From assembly GCF_000003815.2 (NCBI RefSeq), contig NC_049983.1, forward strand, positions 7,644,530-7,708,529: 64,000 nt of DNA, written 5' to 3'. This stretch comes from Branchiostoma floridae (taxonomy: Eukaryota > Chordata > Leptocardii > Amphioxiformes > Branchiostomatidae). The first letter of the stretch is position 1; each line of letters begins with the position of its first letter. The notes under the pieces are model-generated. The model ran no database searches. It was not told the DNA's origin and was given only the letters and a program-made list of their open reading frames with translations. Made by a program: the position numbers and the translations under genes. Shown here piece by piece: positions 15,049 to 22,594 of the stretch.

Positions 15049-18000
15049 ATACAAGTATGTCTGTTCCTGCCCCACCTTGCCCTGCATGCCCAGAAGTGTG
15101 TTGGTCCACTCCATGTCCTGTTTCTGCTGCACATCTGCTAACACTGAGGCAGACACCACGCTGTCCTGTACACTCCTGCCTCCCAGGGTGTCTCTACGAC
15201 TCTCCCAGTACAGACCTGCCGCTTCCTGGGAAATCATGTTTGAAATCCAAACGTAAAGGAGATATGATAAAGATAGATGTACTACAGGCACTTAAGAACC
15301 CTCCTCCCATATTTTACCTAAAAAATCATGCTACAGAAACAGTAAGGATAACTTTCTGCCCTCTGCCAATAGACCAATCCAGACTGACCATCACAATTAG
15401 CAGAGAGAAAGTCAATGGTAATTTACATGTAGATGTTCAACCTATGAGAGAGTGGTCCATCAAATATTTGCATTTTTATGTTCTAATTTTGCATACACTA
15501 CATTTTGACTGGAGTGAATGAGGCTATGGGATCGGTCTAAGGGACGTTCTGCGTGTCCTTTCTCTGTAAAGCATAGGCATTCTATTTTAATTTCCTGTAA
15601 TTTGTAGGGAAAGCCATCTTATTCAAGGTAATGCAAAGCGAGGCAACCAATTTGCGCTTTTGCCTTTCTTAATTTTAGCGTGATATGTAGGGGGTTCGTA
15701 AATTTTGGTGTAAAGCGTTGTTGGGATCCCCCTATACAGACCTTCCCAGAAGCATAAAGAAGATCAAACGATGAGGATCTGATTCAATAATTTGACAAAT
15801 AATTCTAATAATTATAACAGTTGTCAACTATGTAGTTGACTACACTGTAATATGACACTCCAGACTGACCTGCAGAATCTTGTGGTGAGCATTCCTGTGT
15901 GAGACCTTGAACTCTGACCCACGTGCGCGCCACTGGTTCCTCTTCCTGCGCAGCTCCTTCAGCCTCTCCTCCCGCTGTTCCCTGCTCATCTTCCTCGCTG
16001 TCTTGATGGCATGAGCCGCCTCCCGACCTTGAACCAGCTGGATAAGAACCTGTACAACAAGAGAAGATATCTTAGCACCACGTAAAATATTACTGTAAAT
16101 GCAGAAACTTTAGCGGTGGTTTAATGTTCGTGGTTTTCGCAGTGACCGCTTCACCGTGAACTTAAAACTACTGTAAACACTTTTCCATGGCAGTAAAAGA
16201 CTACAGTGCATGGTGCTACCGCGAAATTAGATCCCCGCAAACTTAAATGCATTTACAGTCATGTTGCGGCCATTGGCCAGAGGGCTAGACTCAGGGACAT
16301 GAGCTCAAGAGGACACGTCTTTGATTGCTGGTATTCCTGGCCATCGTCCCTTGAGAGAGGAACTTTTAGGTTAACGTTTCATATCCAAACTGATCCTGAC
16401 TGGGCTGTTTGTTGAAACGAAAAATAGAATTAATGTATATGTAAAAATATGCACATTCAAATAATGCCTTCAACTATAATAATTCTCTAACTTTATGTCT
16501 TGTTTGGTGTATCTTATATCAAACTTTTTGTTCCTGAAAGCTGCCCAGCCAGGCCCCGGTTTGGAAATGTGATGTACATTTGTACATCAGGCCTAACCAA
16601 CTTTCCTTCACACAACCCACGTAAACATAGGCTGTGGAAGGTGAGGGAGTACAAATAAAATTTTACTACAAAAAAGACCAGATATTACTTTCTTTTAAGA
16701 TATATAAGGAGGAAAAGAAGCTGCACTGATCACCTCTCTCTCTGCTGCCTGTTTCCTGGTCACCTCCCTCCCCACAGCCAGCTGCAGGTCGACGACCCCC
16801 AGCCCCTTCCCGCTCTTGACGTGGTCCTCCTCCGGCACCTGCGCCTGTCTCCTGCCCTTCCGCTGGCGCAGCCGCTCAGCTGCCAGCTGTTCCTGTCTGC
16901 TGCGGTCACTGTCATACCTGGGGGAAGGGGGGGATATTCATATTCACATTCTTGCTATCTCCTTTGGACCAATCAGGGTTGGACAAGTTTTCAAAAATTC
17001 ACTTGTCCTATTGGGCAAGTACATAAAAAATTTACTTGTCTGAAATATGACATTTTTCTAATATAAAAGTAAAATGTATTTTCACTTCCAGCATTGGCCC
17101 CTATTAGGGGCTCTATTTTAATGTGTTGACCAATACTTGATGCCATGACTGTGAAAAGTAACAAGTATATCAAAATCTCACTCATGGAAAATATTTTTGC
17201 TTGCCCATTCGGGCACTTTCACTTGCCCTGGACAATCGGGCCAGTGGACTAGTCCAACCCTGGCCAATAGAAAGATTATGTAGCATGTGTAGTCCAGTGA
17301 TTAGCAACCCTGCCTTTGGACCAAGAAGTTGGGAGTTGAATCCAAGCCACTGTTGCATGCCCAATATACAAACTAAAAAGGGTTCCAGTAGTTGAGGTCT
17401 ACTGTTCATTGCACTTGTTGAAAGAGCTGGCACATAGTGTCTGTCTTCTCTGTCAGGACCAGTGGAAGATAACGGTCTTTAGTGAGCTAAACAGTGAAGC
17501 AGTCCCTATAGAAAGTTTAACATAAAACCTCAGGTGACCAAACAAACTTCAAGAATTCTGTAACAGCATTTCAGTCACCTTTGAGCCCTGTATGTCTGGA
17601 ACCTCTCTGCTATCCCTGTAGCGAGCAGGGCGGTGTCAAAGTTGCCCTCGTCCCTCGCACACCTGTGTTGTCTCATCAGGTACACCAGCGCCAGGATACG
17701 CTCAGACACGCCCAGAACCAGGTTACCGTCCGCCTGCAGCTTACCGAGCAGCGTCGACTTCTCTAGCTCATAGCGCTGCTGGAGGTCACTCAGGAGGTCA
17801 CCTGTGGTCGTTGACCCTGGAGAGAACAAAAGAAAACATGTATTGTGGTACAAAATGCAAACCGCTACATAAAATACAAAACTGACATACCCTAAGGCTT
17901 TCATTTACTGTAAAAAGTTGTATTGTTACAGTGTAAGCACAATCAGAAGTTTCAAAGGAAAAAAGGCCTGTGTACTTAAAATCTTATATATGTCCTCCCT

Positions 18001-21000
18001 TTTGGCAAGTATTAGTTCAAGTAATTATGGGTTTGTTGGATTTGAGAATGGGACTTAAAGCCAAAGGTCCTGTGTTTGAGGAGAGCCACACCTCAAGTAT
18101 GTCAAAGTTCTAACAGAAAAAGTAGGGGTCCATCCTGGTGTGAGTGGATCAAAATTTACAATCAAGGTTTTACGTATATATAGCTTTTACTTACTGTACA
18201 TTGTACTTACTGTGCAAATCTTGTTTGCTATGCTTATAGACAGTTTTACAGCTATACAAAACAAACAGTCAAAATGATAAACTTTTTGATATTAGTTGTT
18301 AAAGGAAAATGGCAATCAATAACGAATGGTACTTAAATATGACACTTTCTACAACTTACCACTGATGAAGTCTCTGTAGTTGTTCTCCAGGATCTGATAA
18401 ATTTCCTCATCAGACCTCCCCTCCTCCATAAACCTCTTGGTTTGTTCCATCTGGTCCTCCTGTCTCTTCTTCTGGTCGTCGTAAATCTCTCCCATCAGTG
18501 CCCAAAGATTCTGGTCACGGGGCTGTCCGCCGCCGGGCAGGGTGGGTGCCTGATCTAGCTGTTTGCTCTGGAAGAGCTGGTCAGCCTTTAGTTGTATCTG
18601 GAGCACATGTTCCTGCCTTTCACTCTCTGACAGGGACAGCCAGTTTCCTTCACCTGTGTGAAAGATAGACAGTTTGTGAACCGTGAAGATTGCCTTGGAC
18701 AACAAGATTCTTTTACTAGTATTTTGTGGATTTTGAAAAGGTGAAGATACTGGATTCTAAACAGGATTACTTTCTAAGGGGAGTGAAAGAGGCTAGATTC
18801 AACCTTCCCTCAACTGAGATGGGGACCGATATCGACTTCCAAGCAACTTTGACCCACTGCTGATGTCACACTTTCAGTCTGACTTTGGGTCATTTCAACT
18901 TAAAAAGGATCAGAGGACTGATCGAAAGCTTGGTAAGTGCTTTATTTTGTGCATTGATTTAAAGTGCAAAATTGTATGTACAATCAAGTTGAAATAAATC
19001 TGTCTCTAGTCTACACAGAGAACTTGTGTCACTCCTCATCCCCTAAAATCTATTGTTTCTAAAGACAACTCACCAATGTTGACCTTGACCATCTCCTCTA
19101 ACAGCCTCTCCCTCAGTAGCCGGTACTTCTCGTCCAGAGCGGTCAGCAGCTCGGTGACCCCCACCCTGTCCCTGGCCCTCCGCTCCATGTCCTCTCCCCA
19201 GTCTGTCCCGTCATCAAAGATAACGGCCTCAACACCGCCTTTGTTCCACCTGAACATGACAGGGATGGTTGTTAAGAAATTTTGCTGGTACATGTACTGT
19301 AATTCACTTTGTCTTCTCGGTATCAAACTTTCACGGTCTGAGAAAATCTAACTTGTTCTTTAACTAAATGTTCACGGTGGCAGCAAGTGCACATGAAAAA
19401 GTCTCTTATATTATTTGTTATCAGTAATGTTAAGTTCATGTTACAGTCCGCACTGTGAAAACCGTGAACATAAAAGTACATTGAAAAAAATCAGGAATTA
19501 CAGTACTTAGCACCAGCTATGTATCGATTGAGGTATTGGTTGGATGGATGGTTTGGTAGGTCAATTCAACATAGCCCTTCTAAAGATCCTTCCAAATGTA
19601 TTGTTATGCGGTCAAGTCAGGATGGCCGAGCAGTCAAAGGTGCTGCATTCAGGTCGCAGGCTGGTTCTTAGGGCATGGGTTCGAATCTTTCTATCTTTGT
19701 TCAACAAGTCCCATGTACCTGGTTATCTTTCAGAAAATAGGCCAATTAATATTCAAGACTTTACCTGCTCTTTTTTCATTTTAATTTGCTTAACATTCAG
19801 GCTTTTTTCCAAAATTCGTATCAGCCAGCTTTTTCAAAAGCATTCTTGTTTACTAAGATGGTAATATAAAATTGGACCAGATTAGTCATGTTGTCCAAAA
19901 TGAAAGAATTCCCAAAGCATGCTAATATAGTAATAAAAAAGTTTACAAAACCAGACATTACCAATAATACTATCAATGATTTTTGCTAATTGTACTCATT
20001 TCCCACCTGTTGAGTTTCCTGCGACCATGGTACTTGAACTCAGCCTGGTACTGGTGTTGTTGTCTGGCCTCAGCAGCAAGAGTGTGGTCATCTTCCTGTT
20101 AGTAAATAAGCATTTATTTAGAAAAATACATGTAGGATAACATTATTTCAATTAGGTTCACATTTTTTTCTAAAATCAAGTAGTTATCTCCTCACAAAGA
20201 GTACAAAGTTACACAAAATTAAATGTTTCTGGGCTTCTGGCAAAAGTAGGCTCTTCATGCTGTTGGGACAGTGGCTTGTTAATTCACCATGTCTGATAGT
20301 GCAGTAATGGAAGGCAGAATCCATCCAACATTCCCACTTTTTCCATCATCTTTTACCTCCCCAACCAAAGTCAGGAATCAAACCTATGACCTCTCTATCT
20401 CGTGTCTGCTAACCTTGTCCCTCGGTTTTACAGTCAAACGTACAGTTAGCCTTATTTACATAAAGATCATAAGGATTTCAAATCACCAGAGCTGGATACT
20501 CCACCAAACAGATCCCTTTGTAGCAAAATGGACCAATTGTTTTCAGTATTGCCAATTCACAAGTTTTCACAAACAATTAGGTCCAGGTTCAGGTCCAGAC
20601 CTGGACCTGATCCTCTGGACATTAATCCGACCTGTACCTGACTTTTCTGTACCGGTACCCACCCCTAGTCTCACCTGTAATTTGAGGAGTTCCTCCCGCT
20701 CCTCCCAGTCCATCTGTGTCCTCTTGTTGACTAGCTCTTCCTCCTCTTTCTGTGCCTCCTCCTCCCCACAAGGGTCTCCCTCCTCCGGCAGCATGCACAG
20801 CCACATCTTCATCTCATCAAAACAGACGTCGTCCTCCGGATCCACGCGGGACGCCACAAACTCATTCCACATCCGGAACGAGAACTTCTCGCCGTGGGTC
20901 GCTCGGAAGAGAAGCAGCGCGTCGTTGGGACGGAGTCGGTGACTCCCGTCCCTGTCTAGCGCCTGGAAGTCCCAGTAGACCTTTTCTTCTAGGCATTTTC

Positions 21001-21476
21001 TGCGATCGAGTTCCATGAGGACGTCGACGAAGTGTTTCTTGCTGCACCTGCCCTGTGCGGTAGTCCCGCATATCTGTGATACAGCTGCCTGCGCATGTCT
21101 GATGTCCACCTTGTTATGAAAGTAAGACAGCTGTTAGCACCCCTCCACTCTATGTAACTTAGTATAGCCCGACATTAACATTGAATATTGTGTGCTCTCT
21201 CTAAGAACTGATGCCTGAAGAAAGTTCAAACAAACAAACTGGAGTTGAGCACAACATCAATGTACACAGTACTAACCCTACACTTGAATAGATTCATTAG
21301 CAGCATCAAGATTTTTAAGGTCTCTGCCTGAATCAATACTAAGTAACCTACAAGGTGAAACATACCTGTTCATAGTACAGGGCCAGGTAGAACTCCTGAA
21401 GTTGGTCAGGTAGGAGGTAGCCTTGACGGGAGAGGTCCAGGGCATCAAACACTGCGTCAAAGTCCACCTCAGGCAT
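828..21476 (-). CDS. Large EF-hand/coiled-coil protein with repeated exon cassettes (24 exons seen; 3' end off window)
   Basis: This is one minus-strand gene reconstructed from splice sites. The visible exons sum to about 4.4 kb (about 1,470 aa), and reading phase is kept across every junction except at exon 18 beside the assembly gap. The start is ATG at 21476. The N-terminus has EF-hand-like loops. The rest is rich in Glu, Arg, Lys, Gln and Leu (helical, coiled-coil) and built from repeated modules marked by KYDALR, ERQ and LMGE motifs and by a GNF(D/E)xA(A/L) helix. I see no signal peptide or membrane segment, so it is probably intracellular and may be structural. No family is recognised; automatic annotation might call it trichohyalin-like because of composition, which says nothing about function. 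The exons are described in the block entries that follow. Existence of the gene is well supported; function is unknown. Confidence 0.9.
1746..2090 (-). mobile_element. LINE relic: C-terminal end of a reverse-transcriptase ORF
   Basis: Reading the minus strand gives LERIQKRACKIILG, then after a frameshift TLSDRRVSICRSFA, FRDWLPP, NMPLCRT and SPIPFMVELLNS followed by a stop. This order is typical of the last hundred residues of many invertebrate non-LTR retrotransposon polyproteins. The frameshift near 2010 shows it is dead. It sits in the coiled-coil gene intron between exons 23 and 24. Confidence 0.75.
2107..2112 (-). terminator. Candidate poly(A) signal for a short isoform of the coiled-coil gene
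   Basis: AATAAA on the minus strand, about 80 bases past the alternative TAA stop (2193-2191) made by reading through the exon 23 donor. Together they could end a shorter transcript. AATAAA is common by chance in AT-rich DNA, so this is only suggestive. Confidence 0.4.
2195..5617 (-). CDS. Coiled-coil gene, exons 19-23: fourth repeat unit
   Basis: Exons: 5421-5617, 4685-4879, 3915-4053, 3144-3364 and 2195-2367, phases consistent. Exon 19 has YKKVLQEAAIVKLHSRKSS and VVVSVLKDLYHEQDKD (the EAA/SR/EQD module). Exon 20 has NVSVVVLAPE followed by LIDALEGKYDALRDKLI, the clearest KYDALR copy. Exon 21 has WALLSEQERQARLIKMKLEQ. Exon 22 has NLESLMGDTKAEQERKLKE and EEGMSEEEAEQLEQ, the LMGE module, and is almost entirely Glu/Arg/Lys/Gln. 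Exon 23 has EDNFEAAAIVMGLAQ, the GNF helix. Exon 23 can be spliced at a GTAAGA donor at 2194, or read through to TAA at 2193-2191. Confidence 0.88.
2828..2996. mobile_element. MITE family 1, copy a (short)
   Basis: Bounded by TACTGTAAATGCA and its complement TGCATTTACAGTA. The interior is rich in GCGGTGG/CCACCGC and GCGGGAA motifs. The outermost TA on each side could be the Tc1/mariner-type target duplication. This copy is 169 bp, against about 212 bp for the full form. Confidence 0.88.
3423..3615. repeat. Dispersed repeat P, copy a
   Basis: Shares AAACAGGATTAC, CTTTCCCTCAACCGAGA, GACTTCCAAGCA-like and GAGGACTGATCGAAAGCTTG, then GTGCTTTATTTT, with 18755-18950. It lies in the intron upstream of exon 22. 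Type unknown; the end resembles a LINE or SINE tail. Confidence 0.75.
4395..4621 (-). mobile_element. tRNA-derived SINE (minus)
   Basis: On the minus strand, TGGCATAGTAGCATGG resembles a pol III A box and GGATTCAAATCT a B box. They are followed by GCCCTTGGCAAAGTCACTTT, then TCCTCACTTCAC, similar to the body shared by several metazoan SINE families. Confidence 0.65.
5896..5962. repeat. (GAGT)n microsatellite running into the gap
   Basis: About 16 copies of GAGT end where the N run starts, so the gap probably arose because this tetranucleotide array could not be assembled through. The apparent His-Ser-Leu-Thr reading frame across it is meaningless. Confidence 0.97.
5963..6420. other. Assembly gap (458 N)
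   Basis: A run of N inside the coiled-coil gene. It truncates exon 18 and may hide further exons of the third repeat unit. Confidence 1.
6421..8020 (-). CDS. Coiled-coil gene, exons 16-18: third repeat unit, cut by the assembly gap
   Basis: Exons: 7827-8020, 7135-7257 and 6523 down into the gap at 6420. Exon 16 has ILEEAAAIKSVSRKFRLE and TTLLADLHEEQDLE, matching exons 9 and 19. Exon 17 has LRQWNAGDNVLIIL, matching the VVL segment of exons 10 and 20. Exon 18 opens with ILQRKHEKERA in the frame required by exon 17 but then meets a stop. The neighbouring frame reads on as SLSKLLQDRSRQDLGDAA until the gap. One extra C near 6490 would explain this. The rest of this unit (KYDALR/ERQ/GNF parts) is presumably in the gap or was lost. 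Confidence 0.8.
6738..6905. repeat. Dispersed repeat Q, copy a
   Basis: AAAGAAACCCTCAAATAAGG, GTGCAAAGCTGTTACTTTGG and GGGCATGGTAAACAGGGCA align in order with 11684-11850. About 170 bp; copy a is more decayed. Confidence 0.75.
9498..10204. repeat. Local duplication in the intron after exon 15, second copy split by a MITE
   Basis: 9498-9728 and 9786-10204 share AGTATGACTTTTAGAGAATA, TTGTCCTTTGTCTCAACC and a series of smaller matches. The second copy is longer only because MITE family 2 copy a (9956-10162) lies inside it. The second copy ends 33 bp from exon 15. Confidence 0.82.
9956..10162. mobile_element. MITE family 2, copy a
   Basis: Left end TACTGTAATTCCTGATTTTT, right end AAGAATTACAG. 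The interior has GTTCACCGTGAACATT and related CACGG/CCGTG motifs. It splits the second copy of a local duplication just downstream of exon 15 of the coiled-coil gene. Confidence 0.85.
10238..15225 (-). CDS. Coiled-coil gene, exons 9-15: second repeat unit
   Basis: Exons: 15076-15225, 14220-14377, 13308-13461, 12867-12981, 11966-12215, 11081-11202 and 10238-10441, phases consistent throughout. Exon 9 gives the EAA...SRR...VLADVQQKQD module. Exon 10 gives VVLGTF and then AVEEKYDALR, which is completed by EKLFVVSIL in exon 11. Exon 11 also has LPEEERQHELARMKAKEQ. Exon 12 has IMKLMGELRLSFEKR, the LMGE module. Exon 13 has PLAELHERFEEEM and then FIPAALIVGLAERIRAW, the GNF/GLAER helix with the GNF altered. 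Exon 15 has another ALDNKHLAERHLLL plus SDERRKRLVEVK pair, a diverged KYDALR/ERQ module. Confidence 0.88.
10556..10706. mobile_element. GGACCTGAACCTG family element, copy in the coiled-coil gene intron
   Basis: GGGGTGAATACTGGTACA at the left, then GGTTCAGGTCCAG and AACCTGGACCTGATTGTTTG, then TGTGAAAACTTGT and TCCATTTTGCTAC. The same order, reversed, is at 20520-20668. Confidence 0.78.
11684..11850. repeat. Dispersed repeat Q, copy b
   Basis: AAAGAAACCCCCGAACAAGG, CTACACGCACGCAAAGCTGC and GGATATATCTGGGCACGGCA. GGATATATCYGGGC appears twice inside. Lies in the intron between exons 13 and 14. Confidence 0.75.
12285..12385. repeat. Dispersed repeat R (second copy at about 18050-18165)
   Basis: GGTCCCGTGTTTGAGGAAAG, then AGGGGTCTTTCTC and AGATCAAAA, resembles GGTCCTGTGTTTGAGGAGAG, AGGGGTCCATCCTG and GGATCAAAA at 18075-18160. 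It also resembles the SINE body at 4395, so it may be a SINE tail. Confidence 0.55.
13057..13165. mobile_element. MITE family 3, one end only
   Basis: AAGACCATGTTGATTCGATT followed by ATATGGATGACATTCTATCT and AGGGAATCCCAAAATTTCC matches the left half of the 52295 element. No right end follows. It lies in the intron between exons 11 and 12 of the coiled-coil gene. Confidence 0.7.
13541..13770. repeat. Two-copy tandem repeat, about 105-bp unit
   Basis: CTTGGTACTGAAATGCATT, CTTGCACTAAAATATTCCCT and CTTCTTCCATCATAGACTAT recur about 110 bases on as CTTGGTACTGAGATGCATT, CTTGCACTACAATGTTCCCT and TTCTTCCATCATATACTAC. Located in the intron between exons 10 and 11. Confidence 0.85.
14919..14994 (-). 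pseudogene. Duplicated tail of exon 9, stranded in the intron
   Basis: Bases 14919-14994 repeat 15051-15126, which is the 3' part of exon 9 plus its splice donor and following intron. The copies differ at only a few positions and are separated by a (GT)n run. The copy still encodes MEWTNTLLGMQGK and keeps the GTGGGG donor but has no acceptor of its own. It is an exon fragment, or a potential alternative donor that would need the GT run to be translated. Confidence 0.8.
14995..15045. repeat. (GT)n microsatellite
   Basis: About 25 GT units in the intron just after exon 9, lying exactly between the two copies of the duplicated exon tail. A looser CA-rich tract lies at 14754-14845. Confidence 0.97.
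15870..20095 (-). CDS. Coiled-coil gene, exons 3-8: first repeat unit
   Basis: Exons: 20007-20095, 19074-19249, 18360-18653, 17579-17816, 16734-16917 and 15870-16049. All have GT-AG borders and matching phases. Exon 4 carries ALDEKYRLLRERLLEE, the first copy of the motif seen later as KYDALR. Exon 5 begins with WLSLSESERQ and ends with LMGEIYDDQKKRQ and EEGRSDEEI, both of which recur in later units. Exon 6 contains SERILALV and DEGNFDTALLATGIAERF, the first copy of the GNF helix. Exons 7 and 8 are highly basic coiled coil. Exon 8 ends in HHKILQ, which continues into EAA in exon 9, starting the next cassette. Confidence 0.88.
16091..16261. mobile_element. MITE family 1, copy b
   Basis: Starts TACTGTAAATGCAG and ends AAATGCATTTACAG, with the same GCGGTGG and CCGCGAA interior as the other copies, and an internal deletion. 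It lies in the intron between exons 7 and 8 of the coiled-coil gene. Confidence 0.88.
16974..17262. mobile_element. hAT-like non-autonomous element, CAGGGTTGGAC family, copy a
   Basis: Begins CAGGGTTGGACAAGT and ends GTCCAACCCTG. The interior has repeated TTGCCC/GGGCAA and ACTTGTC. CCAAT occurs at both flanks, offset by one base on the right, which is consistent with a short target duplication. Confidence 0.85.
17275..17400 (+). mobile_element. tRNA-derived SINE fragment (plus)
   Basis: TGTAGTCCAGTGATTAGCA (A-box-like) and GGGAGTTGAATCC (B-box-like) about 40 bases apart, directly after a hAT-like element. Confidence 0.55.
18755..18950. repeat. Dispersed repeat P, copy b
   Basis: Same orientation and motif order as copy a: CCTTCCCTCAACTGAGATGG, GCTGATGTCACACTTT, GAGGACTGATCGAAAGCTTG. 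It lies in the intron upstream of exon 5 of the same gene. Confidence 0.75.
19295..19505. mobile_element. MITE family 2, copy b
   Basis: Inverted relative to copy a: TACTGTAATTC at the left, ATCAGGAATTACAGTA at the right, with AACTTTCACGG and CCGTGAACATAAAAGTAC inside. It starts 46 bp beyond the 5' end of exon 4 of the coiled-coil gene, in the intron before it. Confidence 0.88.
19616..19698 (+). pseudogene. tRNA-Leu(CAG)-derived pseudogene or SINE head
   Basis: GTCAGGATGGCCGAGCAGTC matches the 5' half of animal tRNA-Leu. A CTGC/GCAG anticodon stem flanks a loop with CAG, and GGGTTCGAATC is the T arm. The 3' acceptor strand (CTATCTTTG) no longer pairs with GTCAGGA, so it is unlikely to be functional. 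Confidence 0.7.
20520..20668. mobile_element. GGACCTGAACCTG family element, inverted copy
   Basis: GTAGCAAAATGGACCA, then ACAAGTTTTCACAAACAATT, AGGTCCAGGTTCAGGTCCAG and TACCGGTACCCACCCCTAG. It is the reverse complement arrangement of the 10556 copy. Its right end nearly touches the donor of exon 2 (20675). Confidence 0.8.
20675..21476 (-). CDS. Coiled-coil gene, exons 1-2: start codon and EF-hand-like N-terminus
   Basis: Exon 1 is 21366-21476 (37 codons) and exon 2 is 21109 down to 20675 (145 codons); both junctions are phase 0. Exon 1 has a degenerate EF-hand-like loop at residues 14-25 (DLSRQGYLLPDQ), lacking the usual acidic twelfth residue. Exon 2 has a more convincing loop at residues 89-100 (DRDGSHRLRPND), with Asp at positions 1, 3 and 12. 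Between and after them lie helical segments, then an acidic stretch leading into coiled coil. Calcium binding by the second loop is plausible but not shown. A pyrimidine-poor TACAG precedes the ATG by 12 bases, so the 5' UTR may be split by an intron, with its first exon nearer 22000. Confidence 0.88.
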
Positions 21477-22594
21477 TGTGATGGATAGCTGTACATGTAC
21501 AAATCTTTGAACCTCCTGAATACAAAAGTTCAAAACAATACTGAATACAGTATAGTATGATGCTGATGTACATGAACAAGAACAATTGAAAGATGTGTCC
21601 TGTACATGTACATAGAAAACAATTGGACTACTCAACAGTAATTTATTTTCATGTAACATGTTGCTGCCTTCTTTTGAACAACTATAAATTTATATACAAG
21701 CAGATGAACAGGTGTTACAAATTTGCAACAACTTTTACTTTGTTTCATGTTTATGGCAATCAAATAACAAAGAATTTGTCGCGAATTTGTCAGCTTCATA
21801 GTCATAATGTATTCCACCAGTACAACGTTCCAATGGGCAAAACTGTGCTGTACTAGCAGTTTGACCCAAAATATAAGTTTAGGAAACTTCCTTCTCCCAC
21901 CACCGGCCCCCCTCCCCCATTTACCTCTCAGCTTCAGTCGATCTCCAAATTAACGTCCAAAAGTCAACACCTAAGACATAACTCACCTAAAGAACACTTT
22001 AACACTTCAGGACATTGTTGTAGCTTCAGACTGTCGCATTTTCCTGCAAACTTGCCTGTCCAAAGTGCATTGAACGCTCTGTCAACAGTACTAAGCTCGG
22101 CTATGACAATTACTCTTCACCTAGGCAATTCTAAACTAATGACGTCAATGGAAGAGACTAAGAATAGGGGAGTTAGATAAAAATGAAATAAAATTACAAA
22201 TATTTGCATGTCTAGGCTAAAATACGTTCTTTCGTGTAATAACTTGATATATATAAATTAAATTAATATCATTTATAAAGGTAAATATGAAGCAAAGTAT
22301 TAGTTTTTTTCTAACCCTAAATGAGTAAACACCCCTTCTTGGTCACACCCATCTTACGCGCCATATACCGCATGCAAACGATAAAAAGCCAAATGCAGCC
22401 AAGTGAAAGTTATATAAAACTCCTTGATAACACTGGCTAAATAAACATATTTATGAAAATTTAAAATCTCTTTATGTCTAAAATTATTAAATTTACAAGG
22501 TGATGATAAATAGCTGCGTTGTTTATAATAATATGTTCACATTCGTTCTTTACGACCACATGCGGTTTAAGTTGGTGTTGGAGAGAAAATCGTC
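21477..22594. promoter_or_regulatory. Shared upstream interval of two divergent genes
   Basis: The start codons of the coiled-coil gene (minus) and FBXL5 (plus) lie 1.1 kb apart and point away from each other, so both promoters must fall here unless an upstream exon is hidden. A perfect cAMP-response-element palindrome TGACGTCA is at 22140-22147. I see no clear TATA box and no strong CpG island; much of 22180-22550 is AT-rich. Transcription start sites cannot be placed from sequence alone. Confidence 0.6.

Noticed and set aside
14753-15521. Val/Cys/Thr/His-repeat frames over the GT microsatellite
   Set aside because: Translations of (GT)n and (CA)n; the real coding strand is minus and stops at 15076.
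19616-19698. Functional tRNA-Leu gene
   Set aside because: The 3' acceptor strand does not pair with the 5' strand, so it is a pseudogene or SINE head.
20289-21018. Plus-strand frames over exon 2 of the coiled-coil gene
   Set aside because: The minus strand here has EF-hand similarity and correct splice sites; the plus frames are Ser/Arg/Pro-rich complements.
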